From Vicinamibacterales bacterium (GTDB lineage Bacteria; Acidobacteriota; Vicinamibacteria; Vicinamibacterales; UBA8438), in NCBI GenBank assembly GCA_958296065.1, contig CATQHX010000029.1:57715-121714 (forward strand): a stretch of DNA of 64,000 nt, in the 5' to 3' direction. Below the pieces are notes generated by a model. The model was not told the DNA's origin, searched no databases, and was given only the letters and a program-made list of their open reading frames with translations. Made by a program: the position numbers and the translations under genes. Position 1 is the stretch's first letter, and the number at the start of each line of letters is the position of its first letter. Of this stretch, positions 50,742 to 59,971 are shown piece by piece.

Positions 50742-52526
50742 GTGTCCGCCAGAAAACCCCGTAAGTGATTGATTCTACGGGATCTCTGTCGGATTTCAAG
50801 TGGCGGAGATCGTCGGGATGTCGTATTCTTGGGAGTAGTTTTCCGAGAATCGGTCCACTTCGGGCACATCTTCGCGGCATTGACATCATGAGAGAAGTTC
50901 ACAGGTCGCAGCTCCAGCTCGGTGAGGTAGCCATCGACAAGGTCTGGATCAACCCGAAGTCGCGGGACGATATTCCCGCGGTGTTGAAGGGGCTTCAACA
51001 CATCTGGTGTGACGAGGTGTCGCGCGAGCAGTTGTATGCGCTGCTGGACGAGCATATTCTGCCGGAGGCGGACCGCACGGTCGGGCGGCCGGGAATGGAC
51101 CTGTGGCAGGTCCTGGTGCTGGGAGTCTTGAAGCAGGGGCTGGGCTGCGACTTCGACCGTCTTCATGAATTGACGAACCATCACGATACAATACGCGCGT
51201 TCCTGGGCCACAGTGACTTCGGCGACAAGACGCACTACGAGTACCAGACCGTGGTGGACAACGTGTCGTTGTTGACGCCGGAGTTGTTGTCAGCGGTGGG
51301 GCGCCTGGTGGTGGAGAGCGGTCACAAGGTCGCTAAAAAAAAGCCTGGCGAGCCATTGCGCGGGCGGTGTGATTCGTTCGTGGTCGAAACCGACGCGCAT
51401 TATCCGACGGACGTCAACCTGTTGTGGGACGCCGTGCGTTGTCTGGTGCGGGAGACTGGGCGGGCGGCTGAAAAATACGGGATGCATGGTTGGCGTCAGT
51501 GGCGCCATCTGACCCGAGAGGTTAGGAAGCTGTTCAACAAGGTGCGCTCGACACGGCGGGCGAAGCGGCATCCGGAGCGGGTGGAGGCGTATGTGGAGCG
51601 CTGCCGGGCGCTGGTGGAGCGGACAGATTCGACGCTGGACGCGTTGCGGAAGCAGGGCGCGGCCGAATTCACCTGTCGCTCCATCGCCGGCTTTGTCGCT
51701 CACGGCCGGCGCCAGATTGACCAGGTGGAGCGGCGGCTTCTGCGTGACGAGACGATTCCTCACGAGGAGAAGGTCTTTTCGATCTTCGAGGAGCACACGC
51801 GGTGGATTTCGAAAGGCAAGGCGGGCACGCCGGTTGAACTCGGAGTTCCTGTCGCTCTTATCGAGGATCAGTATCAATTCATCCTTCACCACAAGATTCT
51901 ATGGGAGGGCGAGGACGTGGACGTGGCGGTGCCGATGGTGCAGGAAGCGCAGGCACTGTATCCGGAGTTGCGGGCGTGCAGTTTCGACCGGGGCTTTCAC
52001 AGTCCTGCCAACCGGGTCCGGCTCGATGGGCTGCTTGATGTCAACGCGTTGCCGGGCAAAGGATATCTTTCGAAGGCCAACCAGGAGCGGGAAGCCGAAG
52101 AATCTTTTGTGGCGGCGCGGCGTGCGCACCCGGCGGTCGAGTCTGCCATCAATGGATTGGAGCATCGCGGACTCGACCGTGTTCGAAGCCATGGCGCGGA
52201 TGGGTTTGCGCGCACGGTTGCCTTGTCGGTGCTGGCGGCCAACCTGCATCGCATCGGGTTGCTTCTGCAGAAGCAGGAGCGCAAACGACGACAACGCGTC
52301 GCCTGACTCAGCCGGTTCTTGCAAGACCACCGGGTCGCGAGCCGTCGCAAGACGGCAGGGTGTTAGTGTCCTTGGAATAGGGCATCCGGGCTGATCTTCT
52401 GCTCTTCGCTGCCCGCAGCTCGCCGGACTGCCTCCCTCGCGATCGGATTCGCCCCCCGAAAACATGTCCACGATCAATGAACTCGTCTCAGAATTCCGCT
52501 CGAAACGGGGGTTTTCTGGCTGGCAC
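50742..52526 (+). mobile_element. Complete insertion sequence (ISNCY-like) with 6-bp target duplication
   Basis: Left end GTGTCCGCCAGAAAACCCCG (50742 on) matches the reverse complement of the right end ACGGGGGTTTTCTGGCTGGC (from 52505), giving imperfect inverted repeats of about 22 bp. TAGATC directly flanks both ends (50736-50741 and 52527-52532), the target duplication. One transposase gene fills it. It lies between the defence ATPase gene and the DUF1552 gene of locus B. Confidence 0.85.
50888..52306 (+). CDS. DDE transposase, ISNCY-like
   Basis: 472 residues. The DDE triad is seen in VVETDAHYPTDVNLLWDAVR (first Asp), ACSFDRGFHSPANR (second) and SAINGLEHRGLDRVRSHG (Glu). The N-terminus (EVSREQLYALLDEHILPEAD; MDLWQVLVLGVLKQGLGCDF) has the dimer/DNA-binding helices of this transposase group. 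No frameshift or stop is present and both ends are intact, so the element may be active. Family naming to ISNCY is from recall. Confidence 0.9.
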   Translation: MREVHRSQLQLGEVAIDKVWINPKSRDDIPAVLKGLQHIWCDEVSREQLYALLDEHILPEADRTVGRPGMDLWQVLVLGVLKQGLGCDFDRLHELTNHHDTIRAFLGHSDFGDKTHYEYQTVVDNVSLLTPELLSAVGRLVVESGHKVAKKKPGEPLRGRCDSFVVETDAHYPTDVNLLWDAVRCLVRETGRAAEKYGMHGWRQWRHLTREVRKLFNKVRSTRRAKRHPERVEAYVERCRALVERTDSTLDALRKQGAAEFTCRSIAGFVAHGRRQIDQVERRLLRDETIPHEEKVFSIFEEHTRWISKGKAGTPVELGVPVALIEDQYQFILHHKILWEGEDVDVAVPMVQEAQALYPELRACSFDRGFHSPANRVRLDGLLDVNALPGKGYLSKANQEREAEESFVAARRAHPAVESAINGLEHRGLDRVRSHGADGFARTVALSVLAANLHRIGLLLQKQERKRRQRVA

Positions 52527-52662
52527 TAGATCGGCTCGAGGCCGGCCCGCACGCAGAAGTACTCCCAGGCGCGGTCGAGGCAAGCGGCGAGAACCGCGTC
52601 ACTCGGAGAGCTCGAGGCGGGCCACGTGCGCGTCCGAAGACACTGCGCGCTCCCGAATCTCG

Positions 52663-54012
52663 TCAGGTCAGCGTCTCGAGCCGGCCCGTGCTGTCGCCGA
52701 AGCTGTCGACGTGCACGCCGAGCCGGTCGAGCAGCGCCACGTAGAGGTTCGCGATCGGCGTCCCCTGCGGGTGCCGCACATAGCGACCGCCCCTGATCCC
52801 GGCCCTCTGCCCCCCGACCACCGCGACGGGCAGGTCGTCGTGGAAGTGCGTGTTGCTGTCGCTGATGCCGGTCCCGTACAGGAAGACCGTGTGGTCCAGC
52901 ATCGTGCCGTCGCCTTCCGGCATCGCCTCCATTCTCGCCACCAGGTGCGCGAACTGCTGGAAGTGGTACTCGTTGACCCTGTGCAGGCGCTCGAGCTTGC
53001 CGTACTCGTCCTGGTGATGCGACAAGGGGTGATGCGAATCGGAAACCCCGATCTCGGGATAGGCCCGGCCGCTGACCTCCTTCCCCAGCATGAAGGTGCT
53101 GACGCGGGTCAGATCGGTCTGGTAGGCGAGCGCCAGCAGGTCCATCTGGAGCTTCGCGTGCGTGGCGTAGTCGTCCGGAATGCCCGCCGGCTCGTCCACC
53201 AGCGGCAACTCCCGCGAGCTCTGCAGCTCGGCGGTGCGGATGCGCCGCTCCACGTCGCGCACCGAGTCGACGTACTCGGACACCTTGGCCCGGTCGCCCG
53301 CCCCCAGGATCCGCTCCAGGCGCTTCAGCTCGGAGGAGACGGCGTCGATGATGGTCCGGTCGCGCTCGAGCCGGGCCAGCCGCGCGGCAGGATCCGTGCT
53401 GCCGCTGGTTCCGAACAGGCGCTCGAAGACGGCGCGCGGGTCCCGCTCGACGGGCAACGGCGTCGTCGGCGTCCGCCACGCGACGGTATTCGTGTAGGCG
53501 CAGCTCGAGCCCCCGTCGCAGGTGCCCACCATCGCGTTCGACTCGATACCGAGCTCCAGCGACGTGAGCTGCGTCTCCCGGGCGAGCTTCCGCGCCGCCA
53601 CCTGGTCCATGGACACCGCCGCGTACACGTCGGCGCCGGTGGTCAGCTTGAACGTGGTCGCGGTCAGGAACGTGCCCGCGGACCGCGCGTGGTCGCCGCC
53701 GCCTTCCATGAGGTCCGCCGGCTTGTCGGCCAGGCCGCCCAGCAGCAGAACGCGGTCCTTGAGCGCCTCCAGCGACCGCAACGTCGGCGGCAATTCCTGC
53801 AGCGGTCCCTCCGTTCTCGGCCACCAGTAGCCCATCGACATGCCGTTGGGCACGTAGAACACCCCCAGCCGGCGCAACCGCGCCGGAGCCGCCGCCGTCC
53901 GGCCGAGGGCGGTCAGGGCCGGCACCATGCAGTCGAGCAGCGGGAGGGCGAGGGTGGCTCCGGCGCCGCGCAGCACGGCACGCCGGGACAGGTGCTTCCT
54001 GGTGATGAACAT
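52663..54012 (-). CDS. DUF1552 Tat-exported protein (locus B)
   Basis: 449 residues from the ATG at 54012, with GGGGAGAAG upstream. The Tat signal is KHLSRRAVLRGAGATLALPL. Family landmarks LGVFYVPNGMSMGYWW, SDSHHPLSHHQDEYGK and GTGISDSNTHFHDDLP parallel those of the protein at 14828-16162. It lies 82 bases after the DUF1592 gene in the same direction, the same order as locus A but without overlap. About 130 bases downstream is the insertion sequence. Confidence 0.9.
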   Translation of the reverse strand: MFITRKHLSRRAVLRGAGATLALPLLDCMVPALTALGRTAAAPARLRRLGVFYVPNGMSMGYWWPRTEGPLQELPPTLRSLEALKDRVLLLGGLADKPADLMEGGGDHARSAGTFLTATTFKLTTGADVYAAVSMDQVAARKLARETQLTSLELGIESNAMVGTCDGGSSCAYTNTVAWRTPTTPLPVERDPRAVFERLFGTSGSTDPAARLARLERDRTIIDAVSSELKRLERILGAGDRAKVSEYVDSVRDVERRIRTAELQSSRELPLVDEPAGIPDDYATHAKLQMDLLALAYQTDLTRVSTFMLGKEVSGRAYPEIGVSDSHHPLSHHQDEYGKLERLHRVNEYHFQQFAHLVARMEAMPEGDGTMLDHTVFLYGTGISDSNTHFHDDLPVAVVGGQRAGIRGGRYVRHPQGTPIANLYVALLDRLGVHVDSFGDSTGRLETLT

Positions 54013-54094
54013 GGGCTTCTCCCCGCGTCCTGGCGACGCGCTGCCTCCCGGCGAAGCGCTCCCCTTGCTGTCCGCGTACTTTCGCGCCCGATTG

Positions 54095-56533
54095 CTACTG
54101 CCCGCGCCCGACGCTGGCGGCAACATGCGCTTCCGGCTCCGAGTCCCGCACGATCCGCTGCTGGAACGGGGCGCTCCGCACGATGCCGAGGACGAGCGAC
54201 GACCAGCGATGGTCGTCGCGCGCCGCATCCCGCACGATCCGTCGCACCGTGGGCGCATCCAGATAGTCGACGCCGCGACCGAGAGCGTAGGTCAGCAGCT
54301 TTTCCGCGATCGTGCGCAGAAGCTCGTCCTCGCCCTGTCGCAACAACGCTTCGCGGAACGCCTTCGGGCTGTCGATCGCCGTATCCCGCCACGTAATCGC
54401 CGAGTCGATCGGCGCGCCCTCGTCGCTCTCGCGCCACCTGCCGATCGCGTCGAAGTTCTCCAGCGCGAAGCCCAGCGGATCCATGTTGACGTGGCAGGTC
54501 GCACACACCGGGTTCGATCGATGCTGCTCCATCCTCTCCCGCAGCGATGCCGGTTCGCTCCTGCCGTCGTTCTCCGGAAGCGGCGGCACGTTGGCCGGCG
54601 GCGGCGGCGGCGGCGAGCCGAGCAGCGTCTCGAGCACCCACTTGCCCCTGAGCACGACCGACGTCCGGTCCGCATACGAGGTCGTCGTCAGGACGCTCCC
54701 GTGCCCCAGGAGCCCACCCCGCGCCGGATCGGCGACCGGCGTGCGCCGGAAGTGGCTGCCATGGACGCCCTGCATGCCGTAATGCTCGGCGAGCCGGGCG
54801 TTGAGGAAGGTGTAGTCGGCGCGCAACAGGTCCAGGACGCTGCGGTCCTCGCGCACCTGACTCTCGAAGAACAGCTCGGTTTCCTTCATCAACGCGTCGC
54901 GCAGGGTGCTGTCGTAGCCGGGGAATCGCACCGGATCCGGCACCATCGTCTGCAGGTTGCGCACCTGCAACCACTGCCCGAGAAAGTCGTTCATCCAGCG
55001 CACGGCCCGCCGATCCGCCAGCATCCGGCGCGTCTGCCGTTCCAGCACGACCGGATCGCGGAGTCGGCCGCGGGCGGCCGCATCCAGCAACTCTTCGTCC
55101 GGAATGCTCCTCCACAGGAAGAACGCCAGGCGCGACGCCAGCTCCACATCGCTTAGCGGGTAGATGGTCCCGGCCGGAGCACCGACCGGATCGACTTCGG
55201 CGCGCATGAGAAACGCCGGCATGCTCAGGAGCGCTTCCAGGGCTCGCGCGATGCCGGTCTCGAAGCCCCCGGCGGCGCGCCCGATCTCGAAGATCTCCAT
55301 GAGAGGTGCGAGGTCGACGTCCGTGACCGGGCGGCGGTATGCCCGCCGGGCCAGCGTGCCCATGATTCTCCTCGCGCACGGCTCCTCGTCGTGGAGACCG
55401 CTCGGCCGGCACACGAATACGCGCTGGCGGCTCGGCGTCTCCGCGGGGATCTTCCCGCCGTACGGACCATGGATCTCGAGCGACGCGATGCCGCCCACCA
55501 CGTTGTCGCCCACGCCGGCCGACGCGGAGGGAGCCATGTCGGTGAAGGCCGCCGACACGAGCCGCGTGCCGGCGCTGACCGGCAGGCGCACCGCCAGGTC
55601 CTCGTCGGCGGTCTGGTTGTAGAGCGCGACCTGCTGGTGCACGACATCGTCGTCCGGCGGCGCGATGCCGCCTCCCGACAAGGTGTACCGGACCTGCCCC
55701 GCGAACGCGCCACCCACCGTGAGGCGCTCGACGAGCGCGTGGTCGACGCGCAGCTCGATGTGGTACTCGCGCTCCGCGATGTTGCCGCGGATCGTCCCCC
55801 CGATATCGCTCCGCTGCAACCGAATCCGGAAGACGTAGTCGCCGTCGAGCGAGAACGCATGGCGAGCCGCCAGGCCGCCGTGCGTCGCGAACGGCAGGTC
55901 CTCGCCCATCCGGGCTTCCTGCCGCGCCGCGTTCGGCAGCCTGTACGTCCGGATCGCCGGGCGATTCTCCAGTGTGCCGACCGCGAGGCGACTGACCTTG
56001 GTGGCCGCGGTAATGTAGCGATCCATCAACGCCGGGGTCATCGCGAGCACGTCGGCGTTGTTGTCGAAGCCGAAGCCCGCCATGTCGCTCGGGAGCAGCG
56101 CCTCCCCGTCTATCTCCAGATCGAGCAGGTCGCGTACGGCATTGACGTACTCGGTTCGATTCAAGCGGTGCGACGCCACGCGCCCCGGGTCGGGGGCCGC
56201 GGCGCCCACCCGGTCGAGCTGCGCCTCGAGCGCCGTCACGAACGCGTCGATCGCCGCCGGCTCCGGCCGCGGGCGGCCCGGCGGCGGCATCTGCCCGCTG
56301 CGGAGCTTGCGGGCGACCTTCTCGAAGAGCTCACGGTGCAGATCGGCGCGGTCGATGTCGACCCGGTCGAACATCACGCCGGCCGTCTGCAGCCGCTCGT
56401 TGTGACAGGTCACGCAGTAGCGGTCGAGCAGCGCGCGCGACGGCGCCTCCGTCTGGGCCGCGGCGTGCGGCGGCGCCGCCACCGTCATCGCCACGATGCA
56501 TGCCGCCGCGCCAAGCACTCTCATCGTAGACAT
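54095..56533 (-). CDS. DUF1592-family di-haem-type exported protein (locus B)
   Basis: 812 residues from the ATG at 56533 (56524 is possible). A signal peptide is followed by YCVTCHNERLQTAG (Cys40, Cys43, His44). DUF1587 starts at HRLNRTEYVNAVRDLLDLE; DUF1592 has LASRLAFFLWRSIPDEELLD; the second haem motif is VCATCHVNMDPLGFALENFD. Layout is the same as the protein at 12360-14831, with an insert of different sequence (250-400). The presumed role is periplasmic redox work with the DUF1552 partner. It diverges from the ankyrin gene at 56728. Confidence 0.92.
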   Translation of the reverse strand: MSTMRVLGAAACIVAMTVAAPPHAAAQTEAPSRALLDRYCVTCHNERLQTAGVMFDRVDIDRADLHRELFEKVARKLRSGQMPPPGRPRPEPAAIDAFVTALEAQLDRVGAAAPDPGRVASHRLNRTEYVNAVRDLLDLEIDGEALLPSDMAGFGFDNNADVLAMTPALMDRYITAATKVSRLAVGTLENRPAIRTYRLPNAARQEARMGEDLPFATHGGLAARHAFSLDGDYVFRIRLQRSDIGGTIRGNIAEREYHIELRVDHALVERLTVGGAFAGQVRYTLSGGGIAPPDDDVVHQQVALYNQTADEDLAVRLPVSAGTRLVSAAFTDMAPSASAGVGDNVVGGIASLEIHGPYGGKIPAETPSRQRVFVCRPSGLHDEEPCARRIMGTLARRAYRRPVTDVDLAPLMEIFEIGRAAGGFETGIARALEALLSMPAFLMRAEVDPVGAPAGTIYPLSDVELASRLAFFLWRSIPDEELLDAAARGRLRDPVVLERQTRRMLADRRAVRWMNDFLGQWLQVRNLQTMVPDPVRFPGYDSTLRDALMKETELFFESQVREDRSVLDLLRADYTFLNARLAEHYGMQGVHGSHFRRTPVADPARGGLLGHGSVLTTTSYADRTSVVLRGKWVLETLLGSPPPPPPANVPPLPENDGRSEPASLRERMEQHRSNPVCATCHVNMDPLGFALENFDAIGRWRESDEGAPIDSAITWRDTAIDSPKAFREALLRQGEDELLRTIAEKLLTYALGRGVDYLDAPTVRRIVRDAARDDHRWSSLVLGIVRSAPFQQRIVRDSEPEAHVAASVGRGQ

Positions 56534-56727
56534 ATGCAGCCCCGGGTCTTCCGGCGGGCGCCCACCCGCGAGCGTTGCGGCCCTAAGTATCACCTTTGTC
56601 GCCCGCACGCAAGGAAGCCAGGAGCTTCGTTGTGTTCTACGGCGCAAGCTCCTAGAATCGGACGTCCCCACGTGTGGCGAGTCGCCGGAATCGATCTTCG
56701 CACGGAGCCGAACGCGGGAGGAGCCGA

Positions 56728-58308
56728 ATGCGCGTCCTGACGAAGGGTCTCGCGAGTCTGTGTCTCGTCCTTCTCGCGGCAGCGGCCGGCAGCTCGGCGG
56801 CCGCCGAGCCCGACCTGCGCCTCGTGGAGGCGATGGCGGAGCGCGACACCGCCCGCCTGCGGGGACTGCTCGCCGACGAGGAGCTCGACGTGAACGCCGC
56901 GCGGGCCGATGGCGCGACGGCGCTGCTCTGGGCGGCCCACTGGGACGACGGCGAAGCGGTCGATCTGCTCCTGCTCGCTGGCGCCGACGTGAATGCCGCG
57001 GACGATCACGGCGTGACGCCGCTCGCGCGGGCGTGCGAGAACGCCAGCGTGTCGATGGTCGAGCGGCTCCTCGCCGCCGGGGCGAATCCGAACGCGGCGC
57101 AGGCGAACGGCCTGACGCCGCTGATGACGGCCGCGCGCACCGGCAGCCTCCGCGTCGTGCGGGCGCTACTCTCTGGCGGGACCGACGTCGACGCCGCCAC
57201 CGCCGCCACCCACGAGACGGCGCTGATGTGGGCGGTCGCAGGGCGCCACCTCGACGTCGTCCGCGCGCTCGTCGAGCGGGGCGCCGATGTGCATCCCCAA
57301 CCGGGACAGGCGTTCTCGCCGCTCGTCGCCGCCGCCCGCAACGGCGACATCGAGACGGCCGAGCTGTTGCTCGCCGCGGGAGCCAGCGTGGACGAGACCG
57401 GATCCGACGGAGCGCATCCGCTGGCCTACGCGGTCATCGTCGGGCAGGGCGCTTTCGCGCACTTCCTGCTGGAGCGGGGCGCCGACCCCGATGGAGCGGT
57501 CGACGGCGTCACGGCGCTGCACGCCGCCGCCGGCCCCGTCCGCACGTGGCTGAAGGCATGGAACCGCAAGCACGGCGGCGCGGGCGCGCGGGCCGGCCGG
57601 CTCGCGCTGGGGGAACGGCTGCCGCTGGTCGACGCCCTGCTGGCCCGCGGCGCCGACCCCAACGCGCGCATGACCGCCTCCGACGTGACCGAGCAGGGGT
57701 TCGTCCGGAACGGCGCCTACGACACGTTCGCGACGGGCACCGGAGACGTGGCCGGGGCGACGCCGCTGTGGGTGGCGGCGTTCGCGACCAACCCCGGCCC
57801 GGGCCGGATGCGCAACGGGTGGAGCACGCACAGCTCCACCGGCGACGTCCTGCGCCGTCTGCTCCGAGCAGGCGCCCGGCCCGGAATCACGTCGAACGAC
57901 GGCACCACGCCGATGATGGCCGCGGCCGGTTGCGGGCGGTGGGGGCACTGGACGAACACGCCGCGGGCAGCCCGCCAGCCCATGGCGGAGGAGGCCATCG
58001 GGATTCTCATCGAGGCCGGCATGGACGTGAACGCCACCAACGAGGGCGACTTCACGGCGTTGCACTGCGCCGCCTTCAGCGGCCTCAACGAGGTGATCCG
58101 ACTGCTCGTGGAGCACGGCGCCGACATCGACGCGCGCGACTGGCGGGGCCGGACGGCGTTCCGCCTCGCCGAGGGCGCCAAGCAGTCGTTCCACTACCAG
58201 GCGTGGCCGGAGACGGCGGCCCTGCTCGCGGAGCTCGGAGCCGACACCCGCCTGGGGATCCCGGGGACCATCCACGAGCGCCTGCGAGGGCTGGTGGCGC
58301 CCCGGTAG
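56728..58308 (+). CDS. Secreted ankyrin-repeat protein (locus B)
   Basis: 526 residues from the ATG at 56728, which has GGGAGGAG upstream. Signal peptide: GLASLCLVLLAAAAGSSAAA. About nine ankyrin repeats follow, such as TALLWAAHWDDGEAVDLLL, TPLMTAARTGSLRVVRALL and TALHCAAFSGLNEVIRLLVE. A longer insert at 330-390 (QGFVRNGAYDTFATGTGDVA; MRNGWSTHSSTGDVL) parallels a middle insert in the locus A protein. Divergent from the DUF1592 operon and followed by a cytochrome c'-like gene, so it may bind or position haem proteins. Confidence 0.9.
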   Translation: MRVLTKGLASLCLVLLAAAAGSSAAAEPDLRLVEAMAERDTARLRGLLADEELDVNAARADGATALLWAAHWDDGEAVDLLLLAGADVNAADDHGVTPLARACENASVSMVERLLAAGANPNAAQANGLTPLMTAARTGSLRVVRALLSGGTDVDAATAATHETALMWAVAGRHLDVVRALVERGADVHPQPGQAFSPLVAAARNGDIETAELLLAAGASVDETGSDGAHPLAYAVIVGQGAFAHFLLERGADPDGAVDGVTALHAAAGPVRTWLKAWNRKHGGAGARAGRLALGERLPLVDALLARGADPNARMTASDVTEQGFVRNGAYDTFATGTGDVAGATPLWVAAFATNPGPGRMRNGWSTHSSTGDVLRRLLRAGARPGITSNDGTTPMMAAAGCGRWGHWTNTPRAARQPMAEEAIGILIEAGMDVNATNEGDFTALHCAAFSGLNEVIRLLVEHGADIDARDWRGRTAFRLAEGAKQSFHYQAWPETAALLAELGADTRLGIPGTIHERLRGLVAPR

Positions 58309-58365
58309 CGCCCCCGCTCCTAGACGGCCGCGCCGGATGCGCGATGGAGGACCCACGGAGGTCGA

Positions 58366-58815
58366 ATGACACGTCGTCCGGCAGGGTGGACGGTCGCGAT
58401 CGTGCTCGGAACGGGGACCCTCGCGGCCGCGCAGAAAGTGGTGGGCCCGGAGGAGTTCGACCGCGCGATGAAAACCATCGGCGCGGCCGTCGAAGGCGTC
58501 GAAGAGGCCCTCGGTTCGGCGTCGTACGTCGAGGCCAAGACGCCCCTGGCGCTCGCACGACAGGTGCTTGCCTCCACCCGACCCGAGTGGGAGACCAACG
58601 GGCAGCCGGACGCCGTGCGGATGAACCGGGAGGCCGTGGCCGCGCTGGACGCGCTCGACAAGACCCTGTCGGCGACAACGGTCGATGCGGCGGCAGTGAC
58701 CGCGGTCCTCGGAAGTGTCACGCGCGCCTGCGACGCGTGTCACGCGACGTACCGTGAGGGCGACGCGCAAACCGGCTACCGCATCCGATCGACGGTCTCG
58801 CGCTCCGGTCGGTGA
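58366..58815 (+). CDS. Cytochrome c'-like exported haem protein
   Basis: 149 residues. An N-terminal signal (GWTVAIVLGTGTLAAA) leads to a helical bundle and a C-terminal haem motif CDACHATYR (Cys122, Cys125, His126), the cytochrome c' pattern. It sits 57 bases after the ankyrin gene, probably in one operon. Such proteins bind NO or move electrons; here a link with the nearby DUF1592 protein is suggested by position only. Confidence 0.75.
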   Translation: MTRRPAGWTVAIVLGTGTLAAAQKVVGPEEFDRAMKTIGAAVEGVEEALGSASYVEAKTPLALARQVLASTRPEWETNGQPDAVRMNREAVAALDALDKTLSATTVDAAAVTAVLGSVTRACDACHATYREGDAQTGYRIRSTVSRSGR

Positions 58816-58836
58816 CCGTGCTACGCTCCAGGTGTA

Positions 58837-59070
58837 GTGAGCAGCGACACGAAGGCGTTGTTGGCAGCGATCGTCGGGTCGACCGTGGCGGTGATTGCCG
58901 TCGTCGTCACTCTGTTCGCTGGCCTGCGTGGCGACATCGCCGAGGTCCGAAACGATCTTCGGCGTCTTGATGATCGGCTGCGCGCCGTCGAGATCGAATT
59001 CGGAAAGGTGGACCAGCGTCTCGCCACTCTGGAACGGCTCCACCTTCCAGCATCGGACTCGGCCCAGTAA
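58837..59070 (+). CDS. Small membrane-anchored coiled-coil protein
   Basis: 77 residues from the GTG at 58837, with CCAGGTG just before. One helix (LLAAIVGSTVAVIAVVVTLF) is followed by heptads LRGDIAEVRNDLRRLDDRLR and VEIEFGKVDQRLATLERL. Such short proteins often trimerise at the membrane. It follows the cytochrome gene by 21 bases and could be its anchor. No family function known. Confidence 0.6.
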   Translation: MSSDTKALLAAIVGSTVAVIAVVVTLFAGLRGDIAEVRNDLRRLDDRLRAVEIEFGKVDQRLATLERLHLPASDSAQ

Positions 59071-59189
59071 TTGGTTGCTCTGCTCGAATCGCACCCGCCT
59101 GACCGCACCGGTCACGACCAGGCATCACAATCGGGCGTGAGACCGCGCCATCGGGCAAACGGGACGACGGACCGGCAACGGACGCACCT

Positions 59190-59951
59190 TCAAGGGTCGC
59201 GACGGTCGGGCTCGTTGTAGAGCCAGGGGCGGCGACGCCGGTCCCTTTCCCGCATCTCCTCGGCGCTCTCCGTGTGCTGCAGCCGTTCCAGCAACGTCGT
59301 GTCCCGGCCCTGAAGCAGGCTCAGCCGCCGCCTCGCGTCGATCCGGAAGGCAACGGGCGCCATGCCCGAACGCTCGACTACCTGTCGCGCCAGATCGACC
59401 GTCATCTCGATCTCGGGATTCGCGCCGACTTGATCCGCGAGCTCCTCCACCACCTGCTCGTCGAGCGTCACCGGGAGGAGACCGAAGTCGAAGCAGTCGT
59501 CATGGAACACCGGCCCGAAGCTCGGTGCGATGACCACCCGCATCCCGCACTGCCGGAGCCGGATGGCCGCGAACGCCTGCTGGCTCCCCTGGCCGAAGTT
59601 CCTTCCGGCGAGCAGGATCGAAGCCTCGCGATACGGCTCCCGGTTGAGGACGAAGTCCGGGTCTTCCGTGCCGTCGGGCCGGTACCGGAAGCCGTGGAAC
59701 GCATGCGGGCCGTTCCAGGACCCGTCGTGCCGGTGGGCGTCGAGACGCACGTCGCCCCCGTCCAGGTGCACGGCATGAGGATCCCGCAGCTCCACGCCGA
59801 CGGGGGCGATGAGCTCGCTCTCGAGATCCGGCTGCCGGAAGGGCGCCGCGATGCCGGTATGCCGCACGAACTGCGCCGCCATGCCGGTATGCCGCACGAA
59901 CTGGGCCGCCATGCCGGTATGCCGCACGAACTGCGCCGGGCGCCGAAACAT
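59190..59951 (-). CDS. LeuD-like swivel-domain protein lacking the substrate arginine
   Basis: 253 residues. From residue 28 it aligns with small subunits of isopropylmalate dehydratase: FVRHTGIAAPF ... ESELIAP, RNFGQGSQQAFAAIRLRQCG and VVIAPSFGPVFHDDCFDFGL. The substrate loop GSSREHA of the family reads GSQQAFA (122-128), so the catalytic Arg is missing. The N-terminus carries three copies of a ten-residue unit (QFVRHTGMAA) from a 30-bp repeat. It is the last gene of a three-gene operon with the LeuC-like protein. It may be a structural or altered-specificity subunit. Confidence 0.8.
   Translation of the reverse strand: MFRRPAQFVRHTGMAAQFVRHTGMAAQFVRHTGIAAPFRQPDLESELIAPVGVELRDPHAVHLDGGDVRLDAHRHDGSWNGPHAFHGFRYRPDGTEDPDFVLNREPYREASILLAGRNFGQGSQQAFAAIRLRQCGMRVVIAPSFGPVFHDDCFDFGLLPVTLDEQVVEELADQVGANPEIEMTVDLARQVVERSGMAPVAFRIDARRRLSLLQGRDTTLLERLQHTESAEEMRERDRRRRPWLYNEPDRRDP
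59851..59940. repeat. Three tandem 30-bp repeats in the LeuD-like gene
   Basis: Units at 59851, 59881 and 59911 each begin ATGCCGGTATGCCGCACGAA and differ at one to three bases. Being a multiple of three, they keep the frame and triplicate the segment that aligns with FAVHEGLAA of the neighbouring subunit. Confidence 0.9.
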
Positions 59952-59971
59952 GGCAGCAGGTTGCCTCGGCC

